A stretch of 5,280 bases of DNA, from NCBI GenBank assembly GCA_031283015.1, contig JAITCQ010000089.1, positions 1-5,280 of the forward strand. Reading direction: 5' to 3'. How positions within the stretch are numbered: position 1 is the first letter of the stretch; every line of letters starts with the position of its first letter. The translations under genes were made by a program, and so were the position numbers. This DNA comes from Candidatus Methanoplasma sp. Its GTDB lineage: Archaea > Thermoplasmatota > Thermoplasmata > Methanomassiliicoccales > Methanomethylophilaceae. The notes under the pieces were generated by a model. That model ran no database searches and was not told the DNA's origin. It saw only the letters and a program-made list of their open reading frames with translations. Shown piece after piece: positions 1 to 5,261 of the stretch.

Positions 1-424
1 CTCCCGCGATCTGTTCGAGCTCCCTTATCCTCAGGTCCCCCTTGACCCCCGAGTCCGCCATCACCGTTCTTATCGACGGGTTCACAGATATCATCGCTTC
101 GCCGATGCTGCGTTTGTACGGGATCAGCGGTTCGGACAGCTTTATTACTGCAACATCACCGATGACGTCGAACGACGTGGGAAGCTCGGGCCTTATCTCC
201 TCGGGGATTTCCAAAACCTCCTTATAATCGGTCGGCGTCTGTTCGAGGGTCTCCAGATCCGCTTCCGCGATCTCGTAGCCTTCATACTCGTCTGCCAGGA
301 TCGGGATGAGAAGAAGATCCCCCTCGGAGCCGATCTTCCTTTTCGTGTCGAGTATCCCTTTTGACAACAGTTCTGATCTTACGTGCTCTCCCTTCTCTTT
401 CGGGACCCGTATGCAGAACGGCAT
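1..424 (-). CDS. trm5: tRNA (guanine(37)-N1)-methyltransferase Trm5, N-terminal part, truncated by window edge
   Basis: Trm5 methylates N1 of G37, the base 3' of the anticodon, using S-adenosylmethionine, which prevents +1 frameshifting. About 141 residues are visible. The start MPFCIRVPKEKGEH resembles the MPLCLKI start of the Methanocaldococcus jannaschii Trm5 as I remember it. Residues 1-70 fit the small D1 domain that contacts the tRNA elbow. SFDVIGD (84-90) and IRELEQIAG (133-141) are hallmark stretches leading into the catalytic part. The SAM-binding Rossmann domain lies beyond the left edge, so the catalytic residues cannot be checked. Two ATGs are adjacent (425-427 and 422-424). The second is chosen because it matches the family start and lies 7 nt after a GAGG inside the end of dph5. 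The first would give the classic ATGA overlap. Either way it is translationally coupled to dph5. A wyosine-pathway TYW2 relative is less likely. Confidence 0.88.
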   Translation of the reverse strand, partial: MPFCIRVPKEKGEHVRSELLSKGILDTKRKIGSEGDLLLIPILADEYEGYEIAEADLETLEQTPTDYKEVLEIPEEIRPELPTSFDVIGDVAVIKLSEPLIPYKRSIGEAMISVNPSIRTVMADSGVKGDLRIRELEQIAG

Positions 425-1227
425 CATCCATCCTCTTCGTCAATTATCTCTTTCGGCGCTCCAGCGAAGTCCACCAGGGCGTAGGCTTCCATGAAATGCA
501 GGTCGCCGGGGATCACCAGGGTCTGCAGCGGCGCTCCCAGGTCCTTTTTCAAAAGGTCCTGCGGATATCCCGCGGTTATCTTCTCGTCCTTCGACCCGAC
601 GTTGGATGCGACGCATATCACGGTCCGGTCAGTGATCAGGCCCTCCCCCCACTTCTTTTCGCCTTCAATCAGCCACTCCAGCGCCTGATGGGCGGTCATG
701 TATCTGAGTTCATCAGCCCTTATGTCCAGAAGGATCATCGTGTGAAGGCCGCGGTCCTTGTTCTGTTTGATGTTGTCGTACGGTGACTTGGGCTGATATC
801 CGGTCTCCAGGAACGGCAGTGTGACCGTCCTTCCGAACTTGTAAGGCTGGAGGCCGAGGGAGGTGGGGCACGCTCCGAATATCGACACTCCGTGTATCAG
901 CCTCACGGGTATACCTTCCTCCTCCGCCTGTATCCGGAGATCGACGTGCGTGGTGGCCAGCATGGTGTCCCCGGCGGTGACGAACCCGACCCTCATCTTC
1001 CTTGCGTCGGAGATGATGACGTCCTCTTCCTCCACCTGCGATCTGTGCACGACGCTGATCTTCTTCCCTATGACGGATTCCAGGTCGCCTATTCCCGCGC
1101 CTATCAGGACGGACGTGTAGAACTCGGCGTATATCTTGTCGCATTCCTTCAATGCGTTCAGTCCTTTGACGGTCATCCCGTCCGTGCCGCTCAGCCCCAG
1201 CCCGACGAACACGATCTCGGATCTCAT
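424..1227 (-). CDS. dph5: Diphthine synthase (EF-2 diphthamide biosynthesis methyltransferase)
   Basis: This SAM-dependent methyltransferase methylates the 3-amino-3-carboxypropyl group on the target histidine of elongation factor 2. In archaea the product is diphthine, the precursor of diphthamide. The protein has 267 residues, the usual length for archaeal Dph5. It shows the tetrapyrrole-methylase-like fold motifs in order: FVGLGLSG (7-14), AEFYTS (34-39), TAGDTMLATTH (84-94), IHGVSIFGA (111-119), YKFGRTVT (129-136), RGLHTMILLDI (159-169), and PGDLHFMEA with AGAPKEI near the C-terminus (240-261). All match the Pyrococcus enzyme in kind and order as I remember it. No ribosome binding site lies at normal distance: the nearest GAGG is 17 nt upstream. 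A TTTAAT box about 26 nt before the ATG suggests a leaderless mRNA. The stop overlaps the start of trm5, giving a two-gene translation operon. Confidence 0.97.
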   Translation of the reverse strand: MRSEIVFVGLGLSGTDGMTVKGLNALKECDKIYAEFYTSVLIGAGIGDLESVIGKKISVVHRSQVEEEDVIISDARKMRVGFVTAGDTMLATTHVDLRIQAEEEGIPVRLIHGVSIFGACPTSLGLQPYKFGRTVTLPFLETGYQPKSPYDNIKQNKDRGLHTMILLDIRADELRYMTAHQALEWLIEGEKKWGEGLITDRTVICVASNVGSKDEKITAGYPQDLLKKDLGAPLQTLVIPGDLHFMEAYALVDFAGAPKEIIDEEDG

Positions 1228-1250
1228 GAACGGCTGAACGGTATCCTCAG

Positions 1251-1256
1251 ATTAAA
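1251..1256 (-). promoter_or_regulatory. Putative TATA box (leaderless) for dph5-trm5
   Basis: TTTAAT on the minus strand is centred 26-27 nt before the dph5 ATG. That is where an archaeal TATA box sits if transcription starts at the start codon. It is the only AT-rich hexamer in an otherwise GC-rich stretch, and no Shine-Dalgarno sequence is present. The box is short and a weak match to the consensus, so support rests mainly on spacing and on the same arrangement at two other genes here. Confidence 0.4.
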
Positions 1257-1444
1257 CGGTTATGCGGCGGACGACATCGAACAGCGGGCGGGAGCGCATC
1301 CCGGTCCGAGTCCCTTTCAATCCCGGAGGCATCCTATCGGCACGACCAGCACCCCGTCGGGCCTTCTGTATGCGAACCGCCCCGCCGAGTATCATAGGGT
1401 ATGAGGGGATTCGTGTAGTTTGTGTCTGTGCCACAGCGGAAATC

Positions 1445-1485
1445 GATGGGGGAATTGTCTAACTTTTGATATGGGAATTGTCTAA
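1445..1485. repeat. Direct repeat of GGGAATTGTCTAA, two copies 23 bp apart
   Basis: GGGAATTGTCTAA occurs exactly at 1450-1462 and 1473-1485. Extended leftwards to GAT, the copies match at 16 of 18 positions (1445-1462 and 1468-1485). The 23-bp period is close to two helical turns, so both copies present the same DNA face. They lie about 65-105 bp beyond the Fic stop codon and about 220 bp upstream of dph5. They could be tandem protein-binding sites or a remnant of a mobile-element end. No transposase or matching inverted copy is visible in the window. Confidence 0.8.
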
Positions 1486-1549
1486 ACTGAGGATGAAGTT
1501 CGTCCCTCTGCCGGAGCTTAACTGCGGTGTGTACAGAGAATGAGGGCGT

Positions 1550-2434
1550 TCATTCCTTTATAAGGAAATACCTCATCCATCCGCGGAATTCGTCCTGCGC
1601 CGAAAGGCATGCGTCCGTCAGGCGTCTTCTGTCGGTATCCCATTCCTTCAGCCCCCTGTAATAGTTCCAGCGGTGTTCTTCGTTGATCACGAAAGGTACG
1701 ATGTTGTTCGCCAGGCACTCCTTGAACATGATCAGCCGTCCGACGCGCCCGTTGCCGTCCTGAAAGGGATGTATCCTTTCAAATTCCCGATGGAATCCTA
1801 TCACGTCCTCGATCGTCTTCTCTCTCGTACCGTATTCCTCAAGCAGGGCCTTCATCCTCATTCCGACCTCCGCCGGCGGACAGGTCGCTTCTCCCCCGAC
1901 CTCGTTCGGCCTCAGTTTGTAATCCCCGACCCTGAACCACGATATCGTGCTGTCGCTGGTGCCGCTCTTAAGGATCAGATGCAATGTTTTTATCATATCT
2001 TCGGTCAGCGTCCTTTTTGCGTTGTCGATCACGTGGTCGATGCATCTGAAGTGGTTCACCGTTTCCACTATGTCGTCCACGTCGGCGGAGTCGATCGAAC
2101 CGATCGTGTTCGTTTCGAATATCCGGCGGGTCTGATCCTCGGTCAGTTTGCTGCCTTCGATGTGGTTCGAATTATATGTCAGACTGATCTGCAGCTTGTG
2201 ATATATCCCGCCTTTCATCTTGCCGTCCTTCTCCTCTTTCAGGACGTTCAGGAGATCGTTGTCGCTGAACTTTCTTGCGTTCCTCCTTTCCGGAGGGAGC
2301 GCATCATCGGGGATGTTCCATGTCTTGCCCGTAAGGAACGCTCCCGGGATCCTTCCTTCCGAACAGTATTTCCTTACTGCTCGATCGGTGATCCCCCACC
2401 TTTCTGCAATCTCCGCCGCCGAGTTATATTTCAC
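1550..2434 (-). CDS. Class II Fic protein adenylyltransferase with N-terminal helix-turn-helix
   Basis: Fic enzymes transfer AMP from ATP to hydroxyl side chains of target proteins. The catalytic motif HPFQDGNGRVGR (222-233) is complete, including the catalytic histidine (222), the metal-binding acidic residue and both arginines. SNHIEG (89-94) fits the (S/T)xxxE(G/N) inhibitory motif. Its position before the Fic core makes this class II, able to block its own ATP site. WFRVGDYKLRPNEVGG (about 166-181) fits the substrate-positioning flap. Residues 5-45 form an excisionase/MerR-like helix-turn-helix, with the AAEIAERWGITDRAVRKYC and EGRIPGA stretches common in HTH-Fic proteins. The GTG at 2432-2434 is preferred (294 aa): MKYNSAAEIA matches the usual start, and a TATA box sits 26 nt upstream. 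An earlier TTG at 2482 would begin inside the operator. The target protein is unknown. No separate antitoxin gene is adjacent. Its GC content looks lower by eye than that of its neighbours. Confidence 0.94.
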   Translation of the reverse strand: MKYNSAAEIAERWGITDRAVRKYCSEGRIPGAFLTGKTWNIPDDALPPERRNARKFSDNDLLNVLKEEKDGKMKGGIYHKLQISLTYNSNHIEGSKLTEDQTRRIFETNTIGSIDSADVDDIVETVNHFRCIDHVIDNAKRTLTEDMIKTLHLILKSGTSDSTISWFRVGDYKLRPNEVGGEATCPPAEVGMRMKALLEEYGTREKTIEDVIGFHREFERIHPFQDGNGRVGRLIMFKECLANNIVPFVINEEHRWNYYRGLKEWDTDRRRLTDACLSAQDEFRGWMRYFLIKE

Positions 2435-2455
2435 ATGAGCGCATTCGATTGGAAG

Positions 2456-2464
2456 TATAATTAT
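2456..2464 (-). promoter_or_regulatory. Putative TATA box of the Fic gene
   Basis: ATAATTATA on the minus strand is centred at 2460, exactly 26 nt before the GTG start at 2434, as expected for a leaderless archaeal transcript. The region where the TFB recognition element would lie, just upstream, is occupied by the dyad at 2465-2480. A protein bound there would be expected to block promoter recognition. Confidence 0.5.
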
Positions 2465-2480
2465 GTTCCTATATCGGAAC
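2465..2480. promoter_or_regulatory. Operator-like dyad A at the Fic promoter
   Basis: GTTCCTATATCGGAAC is an inverted repeat with 5-bp arms (GTTCC/GGAAC) and a TATA-containing centre. It directly abuts the presumed Fic TATA box. The same pattern recurs at 2517-2532 and partly at 2566-2582, so chance is unlikely. The Fic helix-turn-helix is the obvious candidate binder, by inference only. Confidence 0.6.
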
Positions 2481-2516
2481 AAACTTTGTAATAATTCTAT
2501 TAATATTGCTTATTTT

Positions 2517-2532
2517 ATTCCGATATAGGAAT
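2517..2532. promoter_or_regulatory. Operator-like dyad B upstream of the Fic promoter
   Basis: ATTCCGATATAGGAAT is an inverted repeat whose core reads the same as the reverse complement of dyad A, differing only at the outermost bases. Its centre is 52 bp from that of dyad A, close to five helical turns, so both would face the same side of the DNA. Confidence 0.6.
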
Positions 2533-2565
2533 GAAATTAAACTAATTGTGAAATTTTTATATTTT

Positions 2566-2582
2566 GTTCCTATACTGTTCCG
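2566..2582. promoter_or_regulatory. Partial operator-like site C
   Basis: GTTCCTATACTGTTCCG contains the half-site GTTCCTATA of dyad A, followed by a second GTTCC in direct rather than inverted orientation. It lies 49 bp from the start of dyad B, continuing the roughly 50-bp spacing. A further CCGATATA half-site occurs at 2610-2617. An AT-rich box (2553-2564) lies beside site C. These may be weaker or degenerate binding sites. Confidence 0.4.
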
Positions 2583-2628
2583 AAAGATCAAACTGTTGAG
2601 GTCACACTGCCGATATAATTCTATTGAT

Positions 2629-2650
2629 TTTTGTCCGCCATAGCGGTACA
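2629..2650. repeat. Dyad-containing direct repeat, copy 1
   Basis: This is a 22-bp element ending in CCATAGCGGTACA, identical to copy 2 (2670-2691) except for one base inside the dyad. The core CCGCCATAGCGG is palindromic apart from that base. The copies are 41 bp apart, about four helical turns, which suggests paired binding sites for a dimeric regulator. The protein that would bind is unknown. Confidence 0.8.
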
Positions 2651-2669
2651 CTTTTTCATTTTGCACTGC

Positions 2670-2691
2670 TTTTGTCCGCTATAGCGGTACA
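2670..2691. repeat. Dyad-containing direct repeat, copy 2
   Basis: This copy contains the perfect 12-bp palindrome CCGCTATAGCGG (2676-2687), preceded by TTTTGT and followed by TACA. It shares TCCGNTATAG with operator dyad B, so the two sets may be related. It lies between the terminator of the acyl-CoA synthetase gene and the Fic operators, in a spacer without a supportable gene. Confidence 0.8.
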
Positions 2692-2787
2692 GATGTGTTC
2701 CTTCTGCATACCTGTCGTCTGCTCGGCATCCGACCGCTCATTTTCGCATCACCAACGCTTGCATGAAAGATCGCGATGATGCCCGCT

Positions 2788-2820
2788 TTAAAATAAAAAA
2801 TGGGCCGGGGGCTGCCCGGC
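2788..2820 (-). terminator. Terminator hairpin plus T-tract after the acyl-CoA synthetase gene
   Basis: Reading the minus strand, GCCGGG and CCCGGC pair around a CAGCC loop (2804-2820), beginning 8 nt after the TAA stop. A T-rich tract, TTTTTTATTTTAA, follows (2788-2800). Archaeal termination mostly depends on the T-tract. The hairpin adds to the case that transcription ends here and that the Fic gene is transcribed separately. Confidence 0.6.
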
Positions 2821-2827
2821 GTTGAGT

Positions 2828-4918
2828 TTAGTTCAGGGTGCAGAGCGCGTCGACCGCCCAGCAGCCTTCGCCTTTCTTCCCGACGATCACGGGGTTGATC
2901 TCCAGTTCGTGGATCTCTGGGTTCTCCATCGCGACCATCACGATCCTTCTGATCATGTCCTTCACTGCGTCTATGTCCGCTGGGGGCAGACCTCTCGCGC
3001 CCGCCAGCAGCTTGTACGCTTTGGTGGAGGCGATCATCTTGTCGAGCTGCTGCTCGCTCATGGGAGCGTGCGCCTGGGATATCTCCCCCATTATCTCCAC
3101 GTATATCCCTCCAAGACCGAAGGACACCACCGGGCCGAACTGCACGTCCCTTATCATCGAAAGTATCACTTCCTGCCCGAACACCATCTGCTGTATGGAC
3201 ACGCCGTCCAGCCTTGCGTTGGGTTTTGCTGTTTTGCAGTTGTTCATTATCTTGTTGAACGCTTCCTTCGCCGCGTCGGCGTTCTTCACTCCGACCACGA
3301 CCCCGCCCACATCCGTCTTGTGCGCTATGTCCGGGGAAAGGATCTTCATCACAACTGGATATCCGATCCTGTTGCACTCTTTGACGGCGTCGTCCGCGCT
3401 GTTCACGGTCGCCTCTCCGGGGGTGGGCATTCCGTATGCCGCGAATATCCTCTTTCCCTCGGCCTCCGTGAGGGCTTTCCTTCCCTCCGCTTTCGCGTTC
3501 GCAATTATCTTTTGGGCGTTGGCCTTTCCGGAAACCGCCGGGACCTTCATCGGATCGTGGACTTCCTGGCTTCTTACGGTGAATTTCCTAAGGATCGAGA
3601 GCGCGCGGACCGCTCTGTCGGGCGTGGGATAGCAGGGGACCTTTCCTTCCCTGAGGATCCTGTTCGCCCTCTCGCACTTGTCTCCGCCGGGGAAGCAGCA
3701 CGTCGTCGGCACCGGGATGTCGTCCCTCATCTCGACGATGATCTTGGCTATGCTTTCCAGATCGGCGGTGTCCAGCGGGGATCCCATTATGACGAGTCCT
3801 CCCACGGACGGGTCTTTGATCACCGCGTTTATGGCGCCTTTGAAGTACTCCGCCTTCGCGTCCCCTCTGACGTCGATGGGGTTTGTGAGCCCGGCTATGG
3901 TGGGGACCGCTTTCTTTATGGCCTCGATGGTCTCCGGCGCAAGCTTTGCCGCCTCTATGTACGGGGCTTCGAACGCAGCGTCCGCCGACATCACCCCGAG
4001 ACCTCCGGCGTTGGTTATTATCGCGATGCCGTTCTTCCTCATGGGGCTGCATGTGCTGAACACCGACAGGGCGTCGAACATCTCATCGAGGTCCTGTGCC
4101 CTGTGCAGGTTCATTTTGCTGAATATGACGTCATTGACCGCGTCGGATCCCGCGAGGGACCCGGTGTGCGACGATGCCGCCGCGGAACCCGCCTCGGTCT
4201 TTCCCGACTTGAATACCACGACGGGTTTCTTGTTCTTGTGTTTCTCCAGGGTCTCCACGAGCTTTTGTCCATGTGATATGCCTTCGCAGTACATCCCTAT
4301 CACCTTCGTGTTGGGGTCCTCCACCAGATATCCGAGGACATCGGCCTCGTTGATGTCCGATTTGTTACCGAAGGTCATGAAGTTCGCCATACCGAACTCA
4401 TGGAGCTTGCTCCACTCGAGTATCGAGGAGCCGAGGGCTCCGGACTGGGAGATTATGGATATGTTCCCCGCGGGGGGCAGGATGTGCGTGAACGTGAAGT
4501 TCAGCCCGTAGGAGACGTTCATGTTGCCGAAGCAGTTGGGGCCGACTATCCTGATTCCGTATTTGGCCGCCTCGGACAGAAGTCTCTCCTCGAGCTTGGC
4601 GCCCTCGGCCCCTTCCTCCTTGAAGCCGGCCGACAGTATGGACGTGAACTTGACGCCTGCGGCGCCCAGCTCCTGCATCGCCTCGATCGCCTGCAGGTTC
4701 TTCACCGCGATGACCGCGAGTTCGATGGGCGCGCCCACGTCCTTAACGGAAGTGTACGCTTTTACTCCCTGTATCTCCCCGCCCTTGGGGTTTATGGGGT
4801 ACAGTTTTCCTTTGTAACCTGCGTCGATCATGTTCTTGAGAAGCATGCCGCCGAGTTTCGTCGTGTCCGCCGATGCGCCGATTATAGCGACGGATTCGGG
4901 CTTAAAGTAAGCTTTCAT
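2828..4918 (-). CDS. Acetate-CoA ligase (ADP-forming) / acyl-CoA synthetase (NDP-forming), fused alpha-beta
   Basis: The enzyme interconverts acetyl- or acyl-CoA + ADP + Pi and acid + ATP + CoA, giving substrate-level ATP. Its 696 residues fit the fused alpha-beta form. Order: CoA-binding Rossmann domain (1-140, with SVAIIGAS at 9-16 and VGPNCFG at 125-131); succinyl-CoA-synthetase-like ligase domain (about 148-290, SQSGALGSS 157-165); a second ligase-like domain (about 295-450); linker; then an ATP-grasp beta part (about 466-696). His251 in SSHTGSLAG is the expected phosphorylated histidine. E212 in YCEG fits the supporting glutamate. H533 in DIAHKTDVGG fits the second, shuttle histidine of the beta part. 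EINPVIV (673-679) is the ATP-grasp metal site. All key residues are present, so it should be active. Substrate range (acetate, branched or aryl acids) cannot be read from the sequence. The ATG is supported by family start MKAYFKPESV and by a TATA box 27 nt upstream. It stands alone, with its own promoter and terminator. Confidence 0.95.
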   Translation of the reverse strand: MKAYFKPESVAIIGASADTTKLGGMLLKNMIDAGYKGKLYPINPKGGEIQGVKAYTSVKDVGAPIELAVIAVKNLQAIEAMQELGAAGVKFTSILSAGFKEEGAEGAKLEERLLSEAAKYGIRIVGPNCFGNMNVSYGLNFTFTHILPPAGNISIISQSGALGSSILEWSKLHEFGMANFMTFGNKSDINEADVLGYLVEDPNTKVIGMYCEGISHGQKLVETLEKHKNKKPVVVFKSGKTEAGSAAASSHTGSLAGSDAVNDVIFSKMNLHRAQDLDEMFDALSVFSTCSPMRKNGIAIITNAGGLGVMSADAAFEAPYIEAAKLAPETIEAIKKAVPTIAGLTNPIDVRGDAKAEYFKGAINAVIKDPSVGGLVIMGSPLDTADLESIAKIIVEMRDDIPVPTTCCFPGGDKCERANRILREGKVPCYPTPDRAVRALSILRKFTVRSQEVHDPMKVPAVSGKANAQKIIANAKAEGRKALTEAEGKRIFAAYGMPTPGEATVNSADDAVKECNRIGYPVVMKILSPDIAHKTDVGGVVVGVKNADAAKEAFNKIMNNCKTAKPNARLDGVSIQQMVFGQEVILSMIRDVQFGPVVSFGLGGIYVEIMGEISQAHAPMSEQQLDKMIASTKAYKLLAGARGLPPADIDAVKDMIRRIVMVAMENPEIHELEINPVIVGKKGEGCWAVDALCTLN

Positions 4919-4940
4919 AAAAGCCTGTAATAAAATCTTC

Positions 4941-4949
4941 TTAAATAAA
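4941..4949 (-). promoter_or_regulatory. Putative TATA box (leaderless) of the acyl-CoA synthetase gene
   Basis: TTTATTTAA on the minus strand is centred 27 nt before the ATG at 4918. No Shine-Dalgarno sequence lies between them. This fits a leaderless transcript, as for the dph5 and Fic genes. The inverted repeats at 4964-5010 lie just upstream and could control it. Confidence 0.5.
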
Positions 4950-4963
4950 CCTAACCATGGAAA

Positions 4964-5010
4964 TCGTAGAAAATGGGGGAAAAACGGTTATGTTTCTACG
5001 AAATTCGTAG
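4964..5010. repeat. Inverted repeats of TCGTAGAAA / TTTCTACGA and CTACGAA-A-TTCGTAG
   Basis: TCGTAGAAA (4964-4972) is inverted exactly as TTTCTACGA (4993-5001) across a 20-base spacer. The second copy also forms its own palindrome, CTACGAAATTCGTAG (4996-5010), with 7-bp arms. Three copies of a (T)TCGTAG half-site therefore sit about 15-60 bp upstream of the acyl-CoA synthetase TATA box, a typical place for activator or repressor sites. The alternative pairings could also form mutually exclusive hairpins if transcribed. Confidence 0.7.
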
Positions 5011-5093
5011 TTTTAAATTCATTTTTCACGGAAAACAGGATTTTTCGACAATAAACATATGCTTTCATCCAGTAAGTCGATTTTATACAATTA

Positions 5094-5113
5094 AATACGT
5101 CGATCGACGTATT
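5094..5113. repeat. Perfect 20-bp palindrome
   Basis: AATACGTCGATCGACGTATT is identical to its own reverse complement, with no loop. It lies midway between the acyl-CoA synthetase promoter and a plus-strand TATA box about 25 bp to its right. A regulator dimer site is the simplest reading. It lacks the T-tract of a terminator. No second copy occurs in the window. Confidence 0.8.
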
Positions 5114-5135
5114 CTCCTCGGCTGGGGGACAATAG

Positions 5136-5144
5136 TTTAAAAAT
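5136..5144 (+). promoter_or_regulatory. Putative plus-strand TATA box
   Basis: TTTAAAAAT is centred at 5140 at the junction between AT-rich spacer and a GC-rich, structured segment. It would place a transcription start near 5166, exactly where a hairpin stem begins. It faces away from the acyl-CoA synthetase gene. Confidence 0.4.
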
Positions 5145-5150
5145 AGCCCT

Positions 5151-5261
5151 GCGCTACCGATGAACAGCCGGTGCGGCGTATGGGCGTGACGGATGATCGC
5201 CATGTGCACGCGGCGGCTTACAGAGACCCTGTCCCTGAAAAGGGGCTCTTGCGGTAGCAGC
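5151..5261 (+). ncRNA. Candidate structured RNA (three-way junction or H/ACA-type hairpin), unidentified
   Basis: GCTACCG (5153-5159) pairs with CGGTAGC (5252-5258); two more pairs form if A5259 is bulged. Inside lie two hairpins. The first (5166-5218) has a lower stem AGCCG/CGGCT, an upper stem ATGGgCG/CGCCAT, and an apical segment TGACGGATGAT that could form a K-loop through its two GA steps. ACA (5220-5222) follows one base after the stem and 16 nt after the upper stem, the spacing expected for an archaeal H/ACA guide. The second hairpin (5222-5249) pairs AGAG with CTCT and CCC with GGG. If transcription starts near 5166, the left arm of the outer stem is not in the RNA, so the two models compete. 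The first hairpin's internal loop can also pair partly, which weakens the H/ACA reading. No known RNA family was recognised. A 26-codon frame at 5180-5257 is a less likely alternative. Confidence 0.33.

Larger units (their letters stand above)
1228..1549. other. Gene-less spacer between the Fic gene and dph5
   Basis: This 322-base stretch holds no protein gene I can support. The part nearest dph5 (about 1262-1410) is GC-rich and contains small hairpins: CGGGA/TCCCG with a GCGCA loop (1289-1303), and TCATA/TATGA around GGG (1392-1404). I found no tRNA or other recognised RNA in it. The part nearest the Fic gene is more AT-rich and holds a 13-bp direct repeat. No clear T-rich terminator follows the Fic stop codon. 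A 60-codon minus-strand frame at 1252-1434 is arginine-rich, resembles no family I know and is not called. Confidence 0.6.
2435..2827. other. Gene-less, AT-rich regulatory spacer between the acyl-CoA synthetase and Fic genes
   Basis: This 393-base region holds the terminator of the upstream gene (2788-2820), two 22-bp dyad repeats, and two full and two partial GTTCC/GGAAC sites leading to the Fic TATA box. Short frames occur on both strands (for example 2693-2779 plus, 28 codons), but none has a recognisable product, a good start context or coding-like composition. Bases 2692-2787 show nothing I can name. Confidence 0.6.

Noticed and set aside
1281..1335. A possible tRNA suggested by GGTCCGAGTCCC
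   Set aside because: The T-loop lacks the required TTC, and no acceptor, D or anticodon stems can be placed around it on either strand.
1252..1434. A 60-codon minus-strand frame upstream of dph5
   Set aside because: Arginine-rich, no recognisable domain, no promoter or ribosome binding site, and its end overlaps the presumed dph5 TATA box. More likely chance in GC-rich DNA.
2435..2482. The longer Fic start at TTG 2482 (310 aa)
   Set aside because: It would start next to operator dyad A and add 16 residues not seen in the family. The GTG at 2434 matches the usual N-terminus and the promoter spacing.
2469..2666. A 65-codon minus-strand frame upstream of the Fic gene
   Set aside because: It runs through AT-rich DNA and all the operator-like sites, has low-complexity composition and no family resemblance.
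2629..2691. A minimal CRISPR array (two 22-bp repeats with a 19-bp spacer)
   Set aside because: Only two copies, repeat and spacer are both too short, the repeat is a near-perfect palindrome and no cas gene is nearby. Paired regulator sites fit better.
2822..4276. A long plus-strand frame opposite the acyl-CoA synthetase gene
   Set aside because: It is antisense to a gene whose domains and active-site residues are all intact. Its composition (histidine-, arginine- and valine-rich) is typical of a shadow frame.
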